A stretch of 64,000 nucleotides of DNA from Marinobacterium sedimentorum. GTDB lineage: Bacteria; Pseudomonadota; Gammaproteobacteria; Pseudomonadales; Balneatricaceae. Location: assembly GCF_024267675.1 (NCBI RefSeq), contig NZ_JALDYX010000001.1:186001-250000 (forward strand), in the 5' to 3' direction. Below, one piece after another: positions 51,330-59,962 of this stretch. A program made the translations under genes and the position numbers. Position 1 is the stretch's first letter. Every line of letters starts with the position of its first letter. The notes below the pieces were generated by a model. It made no database searches. It was not told where the DNA came from and saw nothing but the letters and a program-made list of their open reading frames with translations.

Positions 51330-51349
51330 GCAGCGCCCGCGGGCGCTGC
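51330..51349. terminator. Perfect palindrome after hslU
   Basis: GCAGCGCCCG and CGGGCGCTGC form a 20 bp perfect palindrome 7 bp after the hslU stop. There is no T-run, so it may be a weak terminator or a 3' stabilising hairpin. Confidence 0.45.
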
Positions 51350-51403
51350 TCCAGTAAACTGCAGTGGCGGGCGCAGTCCCGCCCCAACGCCACAGGTTAT
51401 GTG

Positions 51404-51781
51404 ATGAACGAAGTACCGCTTCCGTCCGACATCCGTTTGCATCTCAAGTCCCGCACCCTGGAGCTGGTTTACCCCGACGGCAGTTTCGAACTGACGGCCG
51501 AATACCTGCGCGTCCATTCCCCTTCGGCCGAGGTGCGCGGACATGGCATAGGCCAGGGCGTGCTGCAAACCGGCAAGAAACTGGTGGGGCTCAAGCAGGT
51601 GGTGCCGGCCGGCAACTATGCCCTCAAGATCGTGTTTGATGACGGCCACGACAGCGGCCTTTATACCTGGGAATATCTCTACGACCTGGCCCACGACTGC
51701 GACCGTTACTGGAACGACTACCTGCGCCAACTCGAAGCCGCCGGTGCCTCCCGTGATGGTGGCCTGATCGCCAGGGGCTGA
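51404..51781 (+). CDS. DUF971 protein (gamma-butyrobetaine hydroxylase N-terminal-like domain)
   Basis: The 125-residue protein is a single DUF971 domain: LHLKSRTLELVYPDGSFELTAEYLRVHSPSAEV and the conserved YALKIVFDDGHDSGLYTWEYLYDL. The domain is found at the N-terminus of gamma-butyrobetaine hydroxylase and as a free protein beside hslVU or Fe-S genes. Its biochemical role is not settled. The ATG at 51404 is preferred to the GTG directly before it. It lies between hslU and ubiE, as in Pseudomonas-like genomes. Confidence 0.88.
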   Translation: MNEVPLPSDIRLHLKSRTLELVYPDGSFELTAEYLRVHSPSAEVRGHGIGQGVLQTGKKLVGLKQVVPAGNYALKIVFDDGHDSGLYTWEYLYDLAHDCDRYWNDYLRQLEAAGASRDGGLIARG

Positions 51782-51881
51782 CAGAGTCCCTGTGCAACAG
51801 CGCGACACCCGGGACAGACAAGTCCCCGGGTGGCGCGCTACAATGCGCTCAGATTCCGCAAAGGCTTAGTGAACTGTGACC

Positions 51882-52640
51882 ATGAGCGACCACAAGCAAG
51901 ACAACACCACGGATTTCGGTTATCAGCAGGTACCGGTTGAAGACAAGGCCAAACGCGTGGCCGACGTGTTTCACTCGGTCGCCACCAAGTACGACATCAT
52001 GAACGATCTGATGTCCGGCGGCGTACACCGGCTGTGGAAGCGCCTGACCATTGAACAGAGCGGCGTGCGCGCCGGCCACCGGGTGCTGGATATCGCTGGC
52101 GGTACCGGTGACCTGACGCTGCGTTTCTCCCGCCTGGTCGGGGCCCAGGGCAAGGTCGTACTGGCGGATATCAACGACTCCATGCTCAAGGTCGGCCGCG
52201 ACAAGCTGCTGGATCGCGGCGCAGCCGGCAATATCGAATTCGTTCAGGCCAACGCCGAGGCCCTGCCGTTTCCGGATAACTACTTCGATGTCATTACCAT
52301 CGCTTTCGGCCTGCGCAATGTCACCGACAAGGACGCGGCCCTGCGCTCCATGACCCGGGTACTCAAACCCGGCGGCAAGGTCATGGTGCTGGAATTTTCC
52401 AAAACCGATAACCCGGCACTGACCAAGCTTTACGACTTCTACTCCTTCAATATCCTGCCCAGAATGGGTCAGGCGATTGCGGGCGACGCCGAAAGCTACC
52501 GCTACCTGGCCGAGTCCATTCGCATGCACCCGGATCAGGAAACCCTCAAAGGCATGATGCAAGCCGCAGGCCTGGTGCAATGCAAGTACCAGAACATGAC
52601 CGGGGGCGTGGTAGCCCTGCACACCGGTATCAAACCCTGA
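51882..52640 (+). CDS. ubiE: Ubiquinone/menaquinone C-methyltransferase
   Basis: UbiE adds the C-methyl group to the quinone ring using S-adenosylmethionine. The 252-residue protein has [25 protein letters not shown] motif [12 protein letters not shown] and the C-terminal [17 protein letters not shown] take the ATG at 51882 (MSDHKQ); a GTG two codons upstream is possible. Its last 16 codons recur in diverged form 108 bp downstream, indicating a recombination event at this locus. Confidence 0.97.
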   Translation: MSDHKQDNTTDFGYQQVPVEDKAKRVADVFHSVATKYDIMNDLMSGGVHRLWKRLTIEQSGVRAGHRVLDIAGGTGDLTLRFSRLVGAQGKVVLADINDSMLKVGRDKLLDRGAAGNIEFVQANAEALPFPDNYFDVITIAFGLRNVTDKDAALRSMTRVLKPGGKVMVLEFSKTDNPALTKLYDFYSFNILPRMGQAIAGDAESYRYLAESIRMHPDQETLKGMMQAAGLVQCKYQNMTGGVVALHTGIKP

Positions 52641-52666
52641 AGACTAGCCAGGCCGCCGATACACCC

Positions 52667-52748
52667 AGGCTCGGTGCACTGCGCTTATACCAGCAAGCGG
52701 AACATGACCGGCGGTGTCGTGGCGCTGCACACGGGTATCAAGTCCTGA
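52667..52748 (+). pseudogene. ubiE: Fossil 3' end of a second ubiE
   Basis: Positions 52701-52748 read [19 protein letters not shown] in the same way as the true ubiE end (52593-52640). Of 48 bases, 40 match; seven of the eight changes are synonymous third-base changes and one gives P to S. Similarity continues upstream to about 52667 (AGGC..GGTGCA.TGC) with small indels. It has no start and is a remnant only. Confidence 0.75.
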
Positions 52749-52770
52749 AGCGATCCACGGGAATCACGCC

Positions 52771-53406
52771 ATGCCTCTGAACATGTTCAATGCCGCCCTG
52801 ATCACCCTGGCCGAGCAGGGCCTTAACAGCCTGCTCAGCCGTGACCCGGTCACCCTGCGGGCGCTGGGTCAGCTCAGCGGTCGCGTGGTGGCGCTGGAAA
52901 TCAGCTCACCGGTGGCCATGACGCTGTTCCTGATTCCCAATAACGAAGGCCTGCAGCTACAGCAGCATTACGGCGCCGAAGCCGACGCTGTTATTGCCGG
53001 CAGCGCCAGCGCACTCTTGCGCCTGGTGAGCAGCGATGACAAGGCCGCTGCACTCTTTGGCAAGGGCGTGACCATCAGCGGCGACAGTGCCCTGGCCAAC
53101 CGGCTGCAAAGCATACTGGCCGACGCCGATATCGACTGGGAAGGTCTGCTGGCCGACCAGGTCGGTGATATTCCCGCCCACCAGGCGGCGCGCCTTGTGC
53201 GCCAGCAGAGCAGCTATTGGCGCCAGACCGGCAGCAGCCTGAGCCACAACCTGGGTGAATATCTGCAGGAAGAAGCCCGCCTGCTGCCCCCCAGAGCCGA
53301 ACTCGAAGGCTTTATGGCCGATGTGGATCAGCTGCGCCAGCGTACTGACCGCATCGACGCACGGTTGCAGCGCCTGCTCAACCGCCTTCACCCTGAGTCC
53401 AACTGA
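52771..53406 (+). CDS. ubiJ: Ubiquinone biosynthesis accessory factor UbiJ
   Basis: UbiJ has an SCP2 lipid-binding domain and helps the soluble ubiquinone biosynthesis complex handle its hydrophobic intermediates. The 211-residue protein has the SCP2 fold over about 15-110 (LSGRVVALEISSPVAMTLFLIP, DAVIAGSASALLRLV) and a C-terminal helical region rich in R and E (FMADVDQLRQRTDRIDARLQRLLNRL). The ATG at 52771 (MPLNMFNAALITLAEQGLN) fits the family. UbiB usually follows UbiJ but is not present here. Confidence 0.9.
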   Translation: MPLNMFNAALITLAEQGLNSLLSRDPVTLRALGQLSGRVVALEISSPVAMTLFLIPNNEGLQLQQHYGAEADAVIAGSASALLRLVSSDDKAAALFGKGVTISGDSALANRLQSILADADIDWEGLLADQVGDIPAHQAARLVRQQSSYWRQTGSSLSHNLGEYLQEEARLLPPRAELEGFMADVDQLRQRTDRIDARLQRLLNRLHPESN

Positions 53407-53457
53407 CAGGCCTCGGCTCTCGTGAAGAGGCGCTGAGGTGTGGCGATCAGGCTCGCA

Positions 53458-53871
53458 TCAGAACGGCTTGACCACCACCAGAATCAGGATAGGGACGAAA
53501 ATCAGCAGCGGCAGTTCATTGAAGAGCCTGAAATAAAGCCCGCTCTGACTCAGCATGCCCCCCGCCATGCGCTTGAGATAGACTCGGCACCAGCCGTGAT
53601 AACCGATCAGCAACGCCACGAACACAAGCTTGGCATGCAGCCAGGCGCCGCTAACGCCATAGCCCAGCCAGAGCCAGAGTCCCAGGCCCAGGGTAAAGAC
53701 CGCCATTACGCTCATGAAGCCATAGAGTTTGCGCGCCATGATCTGCAGCCGGGTGACATCCTGCCCCGCCGCACGCCCCTCGACAAAATGCACGAAGATG
53801 CGCGGCAGATAGAAAATCCCCGCCATCCAGCTGGTCATCGCCAGAATATGAAAGGTTTTGACCCACAACAT
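53458..53871 (-). CDS. hemJ: Protoporphyrinogen IX oxidase, HemJ type
   Basis: HemJ oxidises protoporphyrinogen IX to protoporphyrin IX in the inner membrane. The 137-residue protein starts MLWVKTFHILAMTSWMAGIFYLPRIFVHF, the typical HemJ N-terminus with its conserved His, and has four hydrophobic segments with the conserved Lys in LHAKLVFV. The ATG at 53871 is chosen; the longer frame is not supported. It converges on ubiJ. Confidence 0.88.
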   Translation of the reverse strand: MLWVKTFHILAMTSWMAGIFYLPRIFVHFVEGRAAGQDVTRLQIMARKLYGFMSVMAVFTLGLGLWLWLGYGVSGAWLHAKLVFVALLIGYHGWCRVYLKRMAGGMLSQSGLYFRLFNELPLLIFVPILILVVVKPF

Positions 53872-54015
53872 AGCGCTCTCCCTGATCCGGTTGGGCTTCA
53901 TGATACGAAAAAGCATGCGGAAAAACTGAAGGGTTCGGACAAATATTTCCGCTATTAGCCCCCGCCACAACGCTTTAGGATGACAGCATGAACTCTCAAT
54001 TCACAGGAGCTTTCC

Positions 54016-54849
54016 ATGACCCTACGTACGCTTGAACGCCGTGCCCGTGCCATGCCGACATCCGATGGCGCAGGCGTACGCCTGAACCGCGTCATAGGTA
54101 CGCCGAACCTGCGCAATCTTGATCCGTTCCTGATGCTCGACGAATTCAAGTCCGACAGTGCCGACGACTACATCGCCGGCTTTCCGTCCCACCCGCACCG
54201 GGGCTTTGAAACCGTCACCTATATGCTGGCGGGGCGCATGGAGCATCGCGATCACCTGGACAACGTCGGCCTGCTGCAATCCGGCGGCGCCCAGTGGATG
54301 ACGGCCGGACGGGGCATTATCCACTCCGAAATGCCGCAACAGGAAGAAGGTCTGATGTGGGGTTTCCAGCTGTGGATAAATCTGCCGGCGGCCGAGAAAA
54401 TGTGCCCGGCGCGCTACCAGGACCTGCTGCCAGAAGACATCCGGGAGGCCACCGACGACCAGGGCATCCTGCGCCGCGTTATCGCCGGCGATTCCCTGGG
54501 CACCCTGGGGCCGGTTAGCGGCATCGGTGTGGACCCGCTGATGGTGGACATCCGCATGCCCGCCGACAGCAGTCTGACTCACCCGGTAAAAATCGGACAC
54601 CGCGCCTTCGTCTATGTCTATCGCGGTCAGATTCAGCTGGGTGACGACACCCTTGGCGCGGGCGAACTGGGCGTCCTGCGCGATGGCGACGCCGTGCAGC
54701 TGCGGGCACAGGAAGACAGCGCCCTGATGCTGCTGGCTGCCCGCCCCATCGGCGAGCCCATAGTGCAGTACGGGCCCTTTGTCATGAACAGCCAGGAGGA
54801 AATAGAGCAGGCACTGCGCGATTATCGCGACAACCGCCTTACCGCCTGA
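54016..54849 (+). CDS. Pirin-family protein
   Basis: The 277-residue bicupin protein has the N-terminal metal ligands H59, H61 (HPHRGFET), H103 and E105 (IIHSE), as in human pirin and E. coli YhhW. Family members include quercetin 2,3-dioxygenases, but the natural role of most is unknown. The full metal site suggests an active metalloprotein. It stands alone 145 bp from hemJ, divergent from it. Confidence 0.92.
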   Translation: MTLRTLERRARAMPTSDGAGVRLNRVIGTPNLRNLDPFLMLDEFKSDSADDYIAGFPSHPHRGFETVTYMLAGRMEHRDHLDNVGLLQSGGAQWMTAGRGIIHSEMPQQEEGLMWGFQLWINLPAAEKMCPARYQDLLPEDIREATDDQGILRRVIAGDSLGTLGPVSGIGVDPLMVDIRMPADSSLTHPVKIGHRAFVYVYRGQIQLGDDTLGAGELGVLRDGDAVQLRAQEDSALMLLAARPIGEPIVQYGPFVMNSQEEIEQALRDYRDNRLTA

Positions 54850-55006
54850 CAGAAACCGGCCTTGGCAGGGACGCCAATTGGGCTACACTCTAGCCTGTTA
54901 AAACGCTTGTTTTAGCCATGCTGTTTTTCTGGCCATAGCAATGGCTTTGACCCGGACTCAAGCACGGCGCCAGACCGCCCGCCACTGCCGTAACAGAGGG
55001 AACTGT

Positions 55007-56884
55007 ATGCCTGCCCTGCGAATCACGCTCATCTGCTCCACCATTCTGTTTGGCGCCTGCAGCGCCCTGCCGCCCTTCGAACCGGTAGACCGCGTTGTCT
55101 GGCTCGATCAGGGGCCGGCCTGGAACAGCGAAAGCCGTGACTGGTATCACCATGCCAGCCAAGGCACCTCCACACTGCCAATTCCGTTCGAATGGTTCAT
55201 GGCGCTGGAACAGCCCGGCATCAACCCCTTCGGCGAAGGCAAACTGATCACCGACCCCGACTATCTGGGCCGGGTTGGATTTATCCAGAGCGATATCAGC
55301 CGCTTCAACCAGAGCGGCCTGCCGGTGGGCTTTGCCGTCGATTACGGTGTCACCAGCCCGGTAGACGGACGCCGCTACAACGCCATCGGCTTTACCTGTG
55401 CCGCCTGCCATACCGGCCAGATGACCTACCAGGGCACCGCCATTCGCTACGATGGAGGCCCGGCCATGACAGACATCACACGCCTGACCAACGTGCTCTT
55501 CCTGGCCATGTTCGAGAACAACTACAGCAAGCTGCGTTTCAACCGCTTCGCCGCCCGCGTCCTGGGCGAGCGCAACAGCGCCAGCAATCGCCGTCAGCTG
55601 AAAAAGGATTTTTCGAAAACCCTGATGGAGCTGATCGACCAGCAACTGGCGACCATCGAGGCGCAGAAACAGCAGATCATAGTGCGCGATATCGAAGCCG
55701 GTACCGAAAGCCGCACCCTGAAGGACATCGCCCGCACCGTCAAAGCCAACCTCAAGAATGTGGAGGGGTTTACCCGCCTCGACGCTCTGAATCGTATCGG
55801 CAACCAGGTATTCGCCCTGGACGCCAACCGGCCACAGAACTTCGTGCCGGTGAATGCACCGGTAAACTACCCCCACATCTGGACCTCATCCTGGTTTGAA
55901 TGGGTGCAATACGACGGCTCCATCATGCAGCCCATGGTACGCAACGCCGGCGAAGCCCTGGGGGTTGCCGCGCTGGTGAATCTGGAAGAAGGCCCGACAC
56001 GCTTCGAGTCCAGTGTGCGCGTAAAGACGCTGCACCGCATCGAACAGCAACTGGCCGGCACCCAGGCCCCGTTCGAGCACAGGTCATTCAGCGGCCTGCG
56101 TGCCCCAAAATGGCCGGAGAACATACTGCCTGCGATTGACGCCCCCCTGGCAAGCGAAGGCGCCGGGCTCTACCAGCAACTGTGCCAGGGCTGCCATCTG
56201 CCGCCGGTGCAGTCCGACGCCTTCTGGAGCGAGCGCTACTGGGCCACCAAAAACAGTGCCGGCGAGCGGCTGCTGCGCCTCAACATCATCCCGCTGGAGA
56301 AAATAGGCACCGACCCCATGCAGTCCAGAGTATTGGCCGAGCGCACCGTCGACACCCGGGGCCTGGGAATAGATACCCAGGTCTACCAGGGCAAGAGCTG
56401 CGCGCCACTGCGCGTTACCGAAGCACCGGATGCCTCATTCGCCTATTCCCTCGGTGCCCTGGTGCAGGAAACCACCGACTACTGGTATCGCCAGCACGGC
56501 ATAGGGGACGCCGAACAGCAAAACCTCAACGGCAACAGGCCCAACTGTTTGCAGGCCGGCGCCGGCTACAAGGCCCGCCCACTGAACGGAATATGGGCGA
56601 CAGCCCCCTTCCTGCACAATGGATCTGTGCCCAATCTTTATGCACTGCTGTCCCCGGTCGCCGAACGCCCGGTACAGTTTTCCCTGGGCCAGCGCGAATT
56701 CGATCCCGTCAAGGTCGGCTACCGGAGCCAGCCCAACGCCAGCGTTTCAATGCTCGACACCCGCCTTGCGGGCAATTCCAACGCCGGGCACGAGTTCAAT
56801 AACACCAAAGCCGCCGGCACCATAGGCCCCTATCTTAACGAGGCCCAGCGCCTGGCACTGATTGAGTACCTCAAGACGCTTTAA
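55007..56884 (+). CDS. Large di-haem c-type cytochrome lipoprotein, RoxA-like / peroxidase superfamily
   Basis: The 625-residue protein has a signal ending in a lipobox-like FGAC, two haem c motifs, C131-AAC-H135 and C393-QGC-H397, and the C-terminal stretch RPLNGIWATAPFLHNGSVPNLYALLSP shared by RoxA-like di-haem proteins. RoxA and RoxB cleave rubber by dioxygenation; relatives include bacterial cytochrome c peroxidases. The size (RoxA is about 680) and the 260-residue spacing between haem motifs fit the RoxA-like branch better than the roughly 330-residue peroxidases. The substrate is unknown. The ATG at 55007 has AGAGGGAA upstream. Confidence 0.8.
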   Translation: MPALRITLICSTILFGACSALPPFEPVDRVVWLDQGPAWNSESRDWYHHASQGTSTLPIPFEWFMALEQPGINPFGEGKLITDPDYLGRVGFIQSDISRFNQSGLPVGFAVDYGVTSPVDGRRYNAIGFTCAACHTGQMTYQGTAIRYDGGPAMTDITRLTNVLFLAMFENNYSKLRFNRFAARVLGERNSASNRRQLKKDFSKTLMELIDQQLATIEAQKQQIIVRDIEAGTESRTLKDIARTVKANLKNVEGFTRLDALNRIGNQVFALDANRPQNFVPVNAPVNYPHIWTSSWFEWVQYDGSIMQPMVRNAGEALGVAALVNLEEGPTRFESSVRVKTLHRIEQQLAGTQAPFEHRSFSGLRAPKWPENILPAIDAPLASEGAGLYQQLCQGCHLPPVQSDAFWSERYWATKNSAGERLLRLNIIPLEKIGTDPMQSRVLAERTVDTRGLGIDTQVYQGKSCAPLRVTEAPDASFAYSLGALVQETTDYWYRQHGIGDAEQQNLNGNRPNCLQAGAGYKARPLNGIWATAPFLHNGSVPNLYALLSPVAERPVQFSLGQREFDPVKVGYRSQPNASVSMLDTRLAGNSNAGHEFNNTKAAGTIGPYLNEAQRLALIEYLKTL

Positions 56885-56932
56885 CCGACAGCGGCAATGG
56901 CGCTTGATGCGCCATGCATAGCAGGCACAAAT

Positions 56933-56966
56933 AAAAAGGGCGCCAGCAGTCACCGGCGCCCTTTTT
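56933..56966. terminator. Bidirectional terminator after the di-haem gene
   Basis: GGGCGCC (56938-56944) and GGCGCCC (56955-56961) form a 7 bp stem with A-run before and TTTTT after, so it can serve both the di-haem gene and the convergent SDR gene. Confidence 0.85.
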
Positions 56967-57021
56967 ATGTGTTTGTCGATTCAGATCCCCTGGCCTGCGA
57001 CTTAACGCAAAGCGCCAATAG

Positions 57022-57765
57022 CTACCAGGGCACCTCGCTGCCATCCCAACTCAGGAAGCGGCCGCTGGGGCCATTGCGGGCATCGTCCAGCACCTTAAGG
57101 AGCTGGCGCACCGAGCGTTCCACTGTAAAGAGTTTTTCGGGCGCGACCCTTTTGCTGAAGGGCTGCGACAGATCGGTAGAAGTAGTTCCTGGATGCAGAC
57201 ACAGTAACTGCAGATGCGGAAAGCGACGCGTCATCTCGATGGCGGCGGTTTTCATCAGCATGTTCAGTGCTGCCTTGGAGGCACGGTAGCTGTACCAGCC
57301 CCCGAGCTGATTCTCGCTGATACTGCCGACCCGCGCCGAAATAACCGCGAACTGGCTGGCGCCATGCTGAACCAGCAACGGATGCAGATGCTTTAGCAGC
57401 AACAGCGGACCCAGCGCATTCACCGTCATGGAGCGTTGCAGCCAGTCGCCCGACAGCTGGGACAGGCTTTTCTCGGGCAGGCGTTCCCCTTCGTGCAAGA
57501 GGCCGGCACAACAGAGCACCAGCGCCAGTGGCTCGTCGAGATGCTGTTGCAGTATGCCGGTGGCCGCGACAATGCTCGACTCATCCGCCAGGTCGAGCTG
57601 CAACAGATGCAGCTGGCCCGGGAAGGCTGCCGTCAGCGCACTCAGGGTGCCGGCGCCGGCGAAATCCCGGTAGCTGGCATAAACGTTCCAGTCGCGCTGC
57701 AGCAGTGCCCGCACAAATCCCTGCCCGATCCCCCGGGTCGCCCCCACCACCAACGCTGTCGCCAT
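57022..57765 (-). CDS. Short-chain dehydrogenase/reductase
   Basis: The 247-residue protein has the NAD(P)-binding GATRGIGQG, the NAG-like CCAGLL, the active-site Ser S143 and Y160-x3-K164 (YSYRASK). It is similar in pattern to the C-factor type of SDRs (CsgA-like), with NMLMKTAAIEMTRRF and LHPGTTSTDLSQPF. Substrate unknown. It is a single gene between two convergent or divergent neighbours. Confidence 0.9.
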   Translation of the reverse strand: MATALVVGATRGIGQGFVRALLQRDWNVYASYRDFAGAGTLSALTAAFPGQLHLLQLDLADESSIVAATGILQQHLDEPLALVLCCAGLLHEGERLPEKSLSQLSGDWLQRSMTVNALGPLLLLKHLHPLLVQHGASQFAVISARVGSISENQLGGWYSYRASKAALNMLMKTAAIEMTRRFPHLQLLCLHPGTTSTDLSQPFSKRVAPEKLFTVERSVRQLLKVLDDARNGPSGRFLSWDGSEVPW

Positions 57766-57906
57766 AGTGCATTACCCCGTGAAAACTGCCGCTATCCCAC
57801 CATGCAGTCTATACGCAGGACGCAAGGCCCGCCGAGCGCATCGGGCAAAAGCAATCGGAGCCGCGACTCAGACACGGCTCTTTAGCGGCAGCGCCCTGGT
57901 TCAGTT

Positions 57907-58569
57907 TCAGAGCACCGCGCAGGTCACCTGCAACAGGCCCACCAGCTCCACCTCGAGCTGATCACCGGACTGGATAGGCCCGACACCCGCCGGCGTACCG
58001 GTCAGCACCACATCGCCGGGTTCCAGGGTGAAGTACTGCGAGATATAGCTGAGCAGCGGCAGCACGGGATTCAGCATAAAGCGGCTGTTGCCGTCCTGAC
58101 GGGTTTCACCGTTGACGCGCAGCCGGATCTGCACATCCTGCAGACTGCTGACAGCGTCCGGCGCAACGAAATCCGACAGCGGACAGGCACCATCAAACCC
58201 CTTGGCCTTTTCCCAGGGGTGCCCCTGACGCTTGAGGTCATCCTGCAGGTCACGCAGCGTCAGATCCAGCGCCAGGCCAATACCGGCAATCGCCTGGGCG
58301 GCTTCACTCTCGCTGGCCTTTCTGAGGCGACTGCCGATCAGAATCGACATCTCGGTTTCAAAGTGCACCCGCCCCTCGTCCGCCGGAATGGAAAAGGGCT
58401 CAGCCATGGGCACCACTGAACTGGCGGGCTTGATAAACAGCATGGGGACCGTGGGAATCGGGTTGTTCAGCTCGGCGGCGTGGTCGGCATAGTTACGCCC
58501 GACGCAGACGATCTTGCCCAGCGGCAGATCCGTCGCCGTGCCATCCATAAAACGGTGCTGGTAGTTCAT
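57907..58569 (-). CDS. Fumarylacetoacetate hydrolase family protein
   Basis: The 220-residue protein has the FAH-fold signatures KIVCVGRNYADHAAEL, FIKPASSVVP, the metal-binding HFETEMSILIG and GDVVLTGTPAGVGPI. Small proteins of this type include fumarylpyruvate hydrolases, acylpyruvases and oxaloacetate decarboxylases; the substrate is not fixed by sequence alone. It lies 85 bp after the MFS gene on the same strand and may share its transcript. The ATG at 58569 has AAGGGGAAAGGG upstream. Confidence 0.88.
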   Translation of the reverse strand: MNYQHRFMDGTATDLPLGKIVCVGRNYADHAAELNNPIPTVPMLFIKPASSVVPMAEPFSIPADEGRVHFETEMSILIGSRLRKASESEAAQAIAGIGLALDLTLRDLQDDLKRQGHPWEKAKGFDGACPLSDFVAPDAVSSLQDVQIRLRVNGETRQDGNSRFMLNPVLPLLSYISQYFTLEPGDVVLTGTPAGVGPIQSGDQLEVELVGLLQVTCAVL

Positions 58570-58654
58570 CGCCCTTTCCCCTTGGTTGATCACGGCCCCG
58601 CAGGCCGCACAGATGCAGATTACAGAGCGCAAATCATAACCCCGGCTCGCGGGG

Positions 58655-59863
58655 CTATCCAGTCGCGTGCACGGTCGCATCAGGCCGGCGACGCTCGGCC
58701 CGCAACAGCAGAAAACTTATCCACAGCGTCAGACAGAACACCGCCAGAGACGCCGCAATGACACCCGGCCAGCCATAGGCGTGCCAGAAAGGCGCCAGAT
58801 AGAAGCCACCCGCGCTGGCCCCCAGGTAATAGAACAGCAGATAGAGCGACGATGCGCTGGCTCTTGCCTGCTGGGCATGGCGGCTCACCCAGCTGCTGGC
58901 GGTCGAGTGCGCAAAGAAGAAGCCAAAACTGTTGATCAGAAAACCCGCCACTATGGCCGGCAGCGTCGGTATCAGGGTCACAGTAGAGCCGAGCATCAGC
59001 AGCACAATACCGACCATCAGACAGACCGGCTGCGGCAATTTCTGCGCCGCGCGCCCCGACAGCGCCGAGCCCAGGGTACCGCTGAGGTAGGTCAGGAACA
59101 GCATGCCGAGGAATTTCGCCGACAGGCCATAGGGCGCGTCCGCCAGCATAAAGGTGGCATAGCTGTACTGATTGATGAAAATAAAGAAATTAAGCCCACC
59201 CACCAGGTAGGCTCCCAGCAGCAGCGGGTTGCGCAGATGCCCCAGCAGATCCCGCAGCATGATACGCGGGCGCAGCGCCCGCGGACTGAAACCGCTGGAC
59301 GCCGGCAGCAACCAGATCACCAGCCCCAGCAACAGCACGCTGATAATGGCCATCACCAGAAAGGCTTGGGACCAGCCGTAGCTGTCACCGACAAAGCCAC
59401 CCACCAGGCGCCCGCCAACGCCTCCCAGGGTATTGCCGCTGATGTAAAAACCCACCGCCAGCATCAGCGCCTTGCGGTCGAACTCGTCCCCCATATAGGC
59501 AATCGCGATCGCCGGCAGTCCGCCGAGAAACAGCCCCTGCAGGGCGCGCAGCCCCAGCAGCATGGCATAGCTGTCGGCCTGGGACAGCGCCAGGGTGGTC
59601 AGGGCCGCTCCCCCCATGCTCAGCAGGATAATGCCGCGCCGCCCGAGGGCATCGGACAGCGGGCCGTAGAACAGCAGCGACAGCCCCAGGGTCAGGGTGG
59701 TCACGGTAAAGCTCCAGCCCGCCTGCAACGGCGAAATGCCGAAGGACTCCGCGATCATCGGCAACAGCGGCTGAGTGACGTACACATTGGCAAAAATCAT
59801 CAGCGACCCCAGACAGAGTGCCAGAGTCGCCCGCCAGAATGCCCTGCTACCCGCTTCAATCAT
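58655..59863 (-). CDS. MFS transporter (YnfM-like)
   Basis: The 402-residue protein has 12 predicted membrane helices and the MFS loop motif GPLSDALGRRGIILLS between helices 2 and 3, with GRLVGGFVGDSYGW after helix 5. It resembles the drug/metabolite efflux branch that includes E. coli YnfM. The divergent LysR gene shares a 99 bp control region with a palindrome, a classical regulator-target pair. The cargo is unknown. Confidence 0.9.
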   Translation of the reverse strand: MIEAGSRAFWRATLALCLGSLMIFANVYVTQPLLPMIAESFGISPLQAGWSFTVTTLTLGLSLLFYGPLSDALGRRGIILLSMGGAALTTLALSQADSYAMLLGLRALQGLFLGGLPAIAIAYMGDEFDRKALMLAVGFYISGNTLGGVGGRLVGGFVGDSYGWSQAFLVMAIISVLLLGLVIWLLPASSGFSPRALRPRIMLRDLLGHLRNPLLLGAYLVGGLNFFIFINQYSYATFMLADAPYGLSAKFLGMLFLTYLSGTLGSALSGRAAQKLPQPVCLMVGIVLLMLGSTVTLIPTLPAIVAGFLINSFGFFFAHSTASSWVSRHAQQARASASSLYLLFYYLGASAGGFYLAPFWHAYGWPGVIAASLAVFCLTLWISFLLLRAERRRPDATVHATG

Positions 59864-59932
59864 TTTTGTACCCGCCTGCCAGTAACAGCCTGCAGCATAG
59901 CGCTGCCATTCCCATCATTAAAATATATAGTT

Positions 59933-59949
59933 GTTATCGGACTGATAAC
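59933..59949. promoter_or_regulatory. LysR-type operator
   Basis: GTTATC-N5-GATAAC, a perfect palindrome containing a T-N11-A core, lies 13 bp before the LysR ATG and 70 bp before the MFS start. A TTATC half-site lies at about 59956-59960. The placement suits autorepression and control of the MFS gene. Confidence 0.55.
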
Positions 59950-59962
59950 GAGTGCTTATCCA

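Noticed and set aside
52580..52780. 66-codon plus-strand frame over the end of ubiE
   Set aside because: Wrong frame relative to both ubiE and its fossil copy; it arises from overlapping GC-rich codons.
58667..59962. N-terminal extension of the LysR gene to 730 codons
   Set aside because: The extra part is antisense to the MFS gene, Gln/Arg-rich and without a domain; the LysR family start is the ATG at 59963.
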